Shown: positions 7,616-8,673 of the stretch, piece by piece
Position numbering within the stretch: the first letter of the stretch is position 1
How the letters are laid out: each line of letters starts with the position of its first letter
Assembly (NCBI GenBank): GCA_937894495.1
Contig: CALCRR010000399.1
Span: 1-8,673 of the forward strand
Source: an uncultured Ruminococcus sp.
Lineage (GTDB): Bacteria; Bacillota; Clostridia; Oscillospirales; Ruminococcaceae
Length of the DNA: 8,673 bases
Direction of reading: 5' to 3'
Translations under genes and position numbers: made by a program
The notes under the pieces: generated by a model
What the model saw: the letters and a program-made list of their open reading frames with translations, nothing else
Databases searched by the model: none
Told to the model about the DNA's origin: nothing

Positions 7616-7662
7616 TAGGGCAGCCGATTTCGGGCGACAACTACCCACAATATCACAAATAC

Positions 7663-7692
7663 ATTATATCACAAAACAGTCACTTTTTTCAA
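7663..7692 (-). promoter_or_regulatory. Promoter of the adhesin gene
   Basis: On the - strand a -35 box TTGAAA (7687-7692) is separated by 18 bp from a perfect -10 TATAAT (7663-7668), which also has an extended TGA directly upstream. This is a strong vegetative-type promoter. Transcription would start near 7656, leaving a leader of about 75 nt. A 10-bp direct repeat, ATATCACAAA on the + strand (7650-7659 and 7666-7675), overlaps the -10 and the start site and could bind a regulator. Confidence 0.75.
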
Positions 7693-7699
7693 GCGTTAT

Positions 7700-7970
7700 G
7701 TCAACATTTTAGCGTAGAATAATCTGACCGATTTTTATTCATTTTTCACAAAGAATAATTTAATTATTTTAAAATAAATACTGTGAGCTGTTTTTTGCAA
7801 ACAATATTTACCAGCATTCGCAAAAAATCCCGAAGTTAAAGCCAAAAAGCCATTGCAAAAGTCGGATATTTAGGGGTAAAGATTATTAACCTGCGATGAA
7901 CTGCCGATTATGCATTTTTCGCTGCTTTTTAAAGACTTTGTTAACACTAGCCGCCGCAGCTCCCGACGGC
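7700..7970. other. AT-rich intergenic stretch without a gene
   Basis: No reading frame with a start, a ribosome binding site and plausible content is seen on either strand. The stretch contains a 14-bp perfect palindrome, TTATTTTAAAATAA (7764-7777), and an inverted repeat TTTTTTGC (7791-7798) / GCAAAAAA (7820-7827) with a 21-bp spacer. These could be regulatory sites upstream of the adhesin promoter or simply products of AT-richness. Confidence 0.5.
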
Positions 7971-7972
7971 AT

Positions 7973-8002
7973 AAAAAACACCGCCGTAAAAGCACAGCGG
8001 TG
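7973..8002 (-). terminator. Rho-independent terminator of the ohrR-like gene
   Basis: Read on the - strand, CACCGCTGT pairs over 9 bp (one G-T wobble) with ACGGCGGTG around a 6-nt loop, followed directly by six T (7973-7978). It lies about 145 nt past the stop of the regulator gene and should separate that transcript from the adhesin gene downstream on the same strand. Confidence 0.85.
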
Positions 8003-8076
8003 AAAGCTTGTTGAAAAAAATGATATGCGCCTTGAGTCAGGGGAAGCATAAAACTTAGCTGCTAGGCACTTTTAAA

Positions 8077-8149
8077 GGCAAGAGGCAAGAAATTTCCCAA
8101 TCAAACAAAGTATGAAAAGAGGACTCTTGCTTCTTGCCTCTTGCTTCTA
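8077..8149. repeat. Heptamer-repeat inverted element 2
   Basis: The right arm has three tandem 7-bp units, CTCTTGC, TTCTTGC and CTCTTGC (8124-8144). The left arm has two opposed units within 8077-8091. GCAAGAGGCAAGAA (8078-8091) is perfectly complementary to 8131-8144, with a 39-nt centre. Read on the - strand, the array starts at the TAG stop of the ohrR-like gene. The unit sequence is unrelated to the element at 2341-2460 but the plan is the same. Confidence 0.75.
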
Positions 8150-8596
8150 GAGGCTCAGGGTGTCAAGTATCTTGTAAAGGGTTTTGTAAAGCACCATAGC
8201 TTCCTCGGGCTCCAGCTTTATGCAGCCCGACATCTGCATAGGCACCTGCACCGCCTTGTCTTTGAGAGCCTCACCCTCTTCGGTCAGCTCCACCATAAGC
8301 ACTCTTTCGTCCTTGCTGCTGCGGTGCCTGGTAACATAGCCCTTGCTTTCAAGGCTCTTCACCACGGGGGTCAGGGTGCCTGAGTCGAGGTAGAGCCTGC
8401 CGCCCAGGTCCTTGACGCTTATCTTTTTATGCTCCCACAGCACCATCATGGCGATGTACTGTGTGTAGGTCATATCCAGCTCGCTCAGAAACGGTCTGTA
8501 CCGCCTTACTACCTCCTTTGAACAGGCGTAAAGAGGAAAGCACAGCTGATTTTCAAGTTTAAGGCTATCATATTTCTTATCGTTGGTATCATTCAT
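8147..8596 (-). CDS. ohrR: OhrR-type MarR-family organic peroxide sensor
   Basis: This is a 149-residue winged-helix repressor. OhrR proteins hold peroxide-defence genes (ohr) off until an organic hydroperoxide oxidises a conserved Cys. The region NQLCFPLYA places that Cys at residue 19, matching Cys15 of Bacillus subtilis OhrR. The tyrosines that contact it are also present at the same spacing (Y33 and Y44, equivalent to Y29 and Y40). The DNA-binding part includes YLDSGTLTP (recognition helix, about 69-86) and the wing RHRSSKDER (90-98). Extra cysteines at 25 and 125 are notable. The ATG at 8596 is chosen because AGGAAG lies 9 nt before it and it gives the family's usual length; a longer frame could begin at a TTG at 8632. 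No ohr gene is visible; it may lie beyond the right edge. The gene ends with its own terminator at 7973-8002. Confidence 0.88.
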   Translation of the reverse strand: MNDTNDKKYDSLKLENQLCFPLYACSKEVVRRYRPFLSELDMTYTQYIAMMVLWEHKKISVKDLGGRLYLDSGTLTPVVKSLESKGYVTRHRSSKDERVLMVELTEEGEALKDKAVQVPMQMSGCIKLEPEEAMVLYKTLYKILDTLSL

Positions 8597-8605
8597 TTTA
8601 AAGCA

Positions 8606-8611
8606 CTTCCT
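8606..8611 (-). promoter_or_regulatory. Ribosome binding site of ohrR
   Basis: AGGAAG on the - strand lies 9 nt upstream of the ATG at 8596. It supports this start over the in-frame TTG at 8632. Confidence 0.65.
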
Positions 8612-8631
8612 GTTGTTGTATTGCTCCCCCA

Positions 8632-8660
8632 ATTAAACCTTGCCGGAAAGGCGCAGGCAA
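8632..8660 (-). promoter_or_regulatory. Possible promoter of ohrR
   Basis: On the - strand TTGCCT (8655-8660) and TTTAAT (8632-8637) are separated by 17 bp. Both hexamers depart from consensus. A small inverted repeat, ATTG (8620-8623) and CAAT (8630-8633), overlaps the -10 and could be part of an autoregulatory operator. The window ends 13 bp further on, so other promoters cannot be excluded. Confidence 0.35.
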
Positions 8661-8673
8661 AAATAAAAAATAT

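Noticed and set aside
7699..7704. Perfect TTGACA on the - strand as -35 of the adhesin promoter
   Set aside because: It is 30 bp from the TATAAT at 7663-7668 and no good -10 lies 17 bp from it; TTGAAA at 7687-7692 with an 18-bp spacer fits better.
8597..8632. TTG start adding 12 residues to the OhrR-like protein
   Set aside because: The TTG overlaps the putative -10, and the ATG at 8596 has an AGGAAG site and gives the usual family length.

Overview
The window looks like chromosome from a gut or rumen Firmicute, most likely Ruminococcus (Oscillospiraceae). The reasons are a type-I dockerin on a secreted parallel beta-helix protein, a large Cna-B/SpaA-type wall-anchored adhesin with a C-terminal NPGTG sorting signal, Gram-positive ribosome binding sites, extended -10 promoters, and an OhrR regulator close to the Bacillus type. 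The genus call is inference; no rRNA or other marker is present.

Layout: bases 1-110 hold no supported gene and end in a promoter. Bases 156-2342 (+) encode a secreted 728-residue beta-helix protein that ends in a double CxxC module and a dockerin. Bases 2343-2550 are a convergent intergenic region with a heptamer-repeat inverted element and a strong hairpin terminator. Bases 2551-7581 (-) encode a 1676-residue surface adhesin: signal peptide, large beta-rich N-terminal region, six Cna-B-like domains, acidic linker, NPGTG signal, membrane helix and basic tail. Bases 7582-8146 are AT-rich and carry the adhesin promoter, several palindromes, the terminator of the next gene and a second heptamer element. 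Bases 8147-8596 (-) encode an OhrR/MarR-family organic-peroxide sensor, with its promoter region at the right edge.

The two large genes both make extracellular proteins. One would be docked non-covalently onto a cellulosome-like scaffoldin and would act on plant or other polysaccharide. The other would be covalently fixed to the wall and would extend a stalk stiffened by isopeptide bonds. They are convergent and separately transcribed, so there is no operon. The ohrR-like gene is a separate unit; its usual partner, an ohr peroxidase gene, is not in the window.

The most notable signals are: (a) two intergenic elements of unrelated sequence but the same plan, tandem 7-bp repeats facing each other as inverted arms, each starting at the TAG stop of the preceding gene in the same CTCTAG context and followed by a terminator; (b) a perfect 194-bp duplication inside the adhesin that makes its fifth Cna-B domain a mosaic of its neighbours; (c) complete Lys/Glu/Asp triads in all six Cna-B domains. 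No mobile element with a transposase, CRISPR array, tRNA or rRNA was seen.
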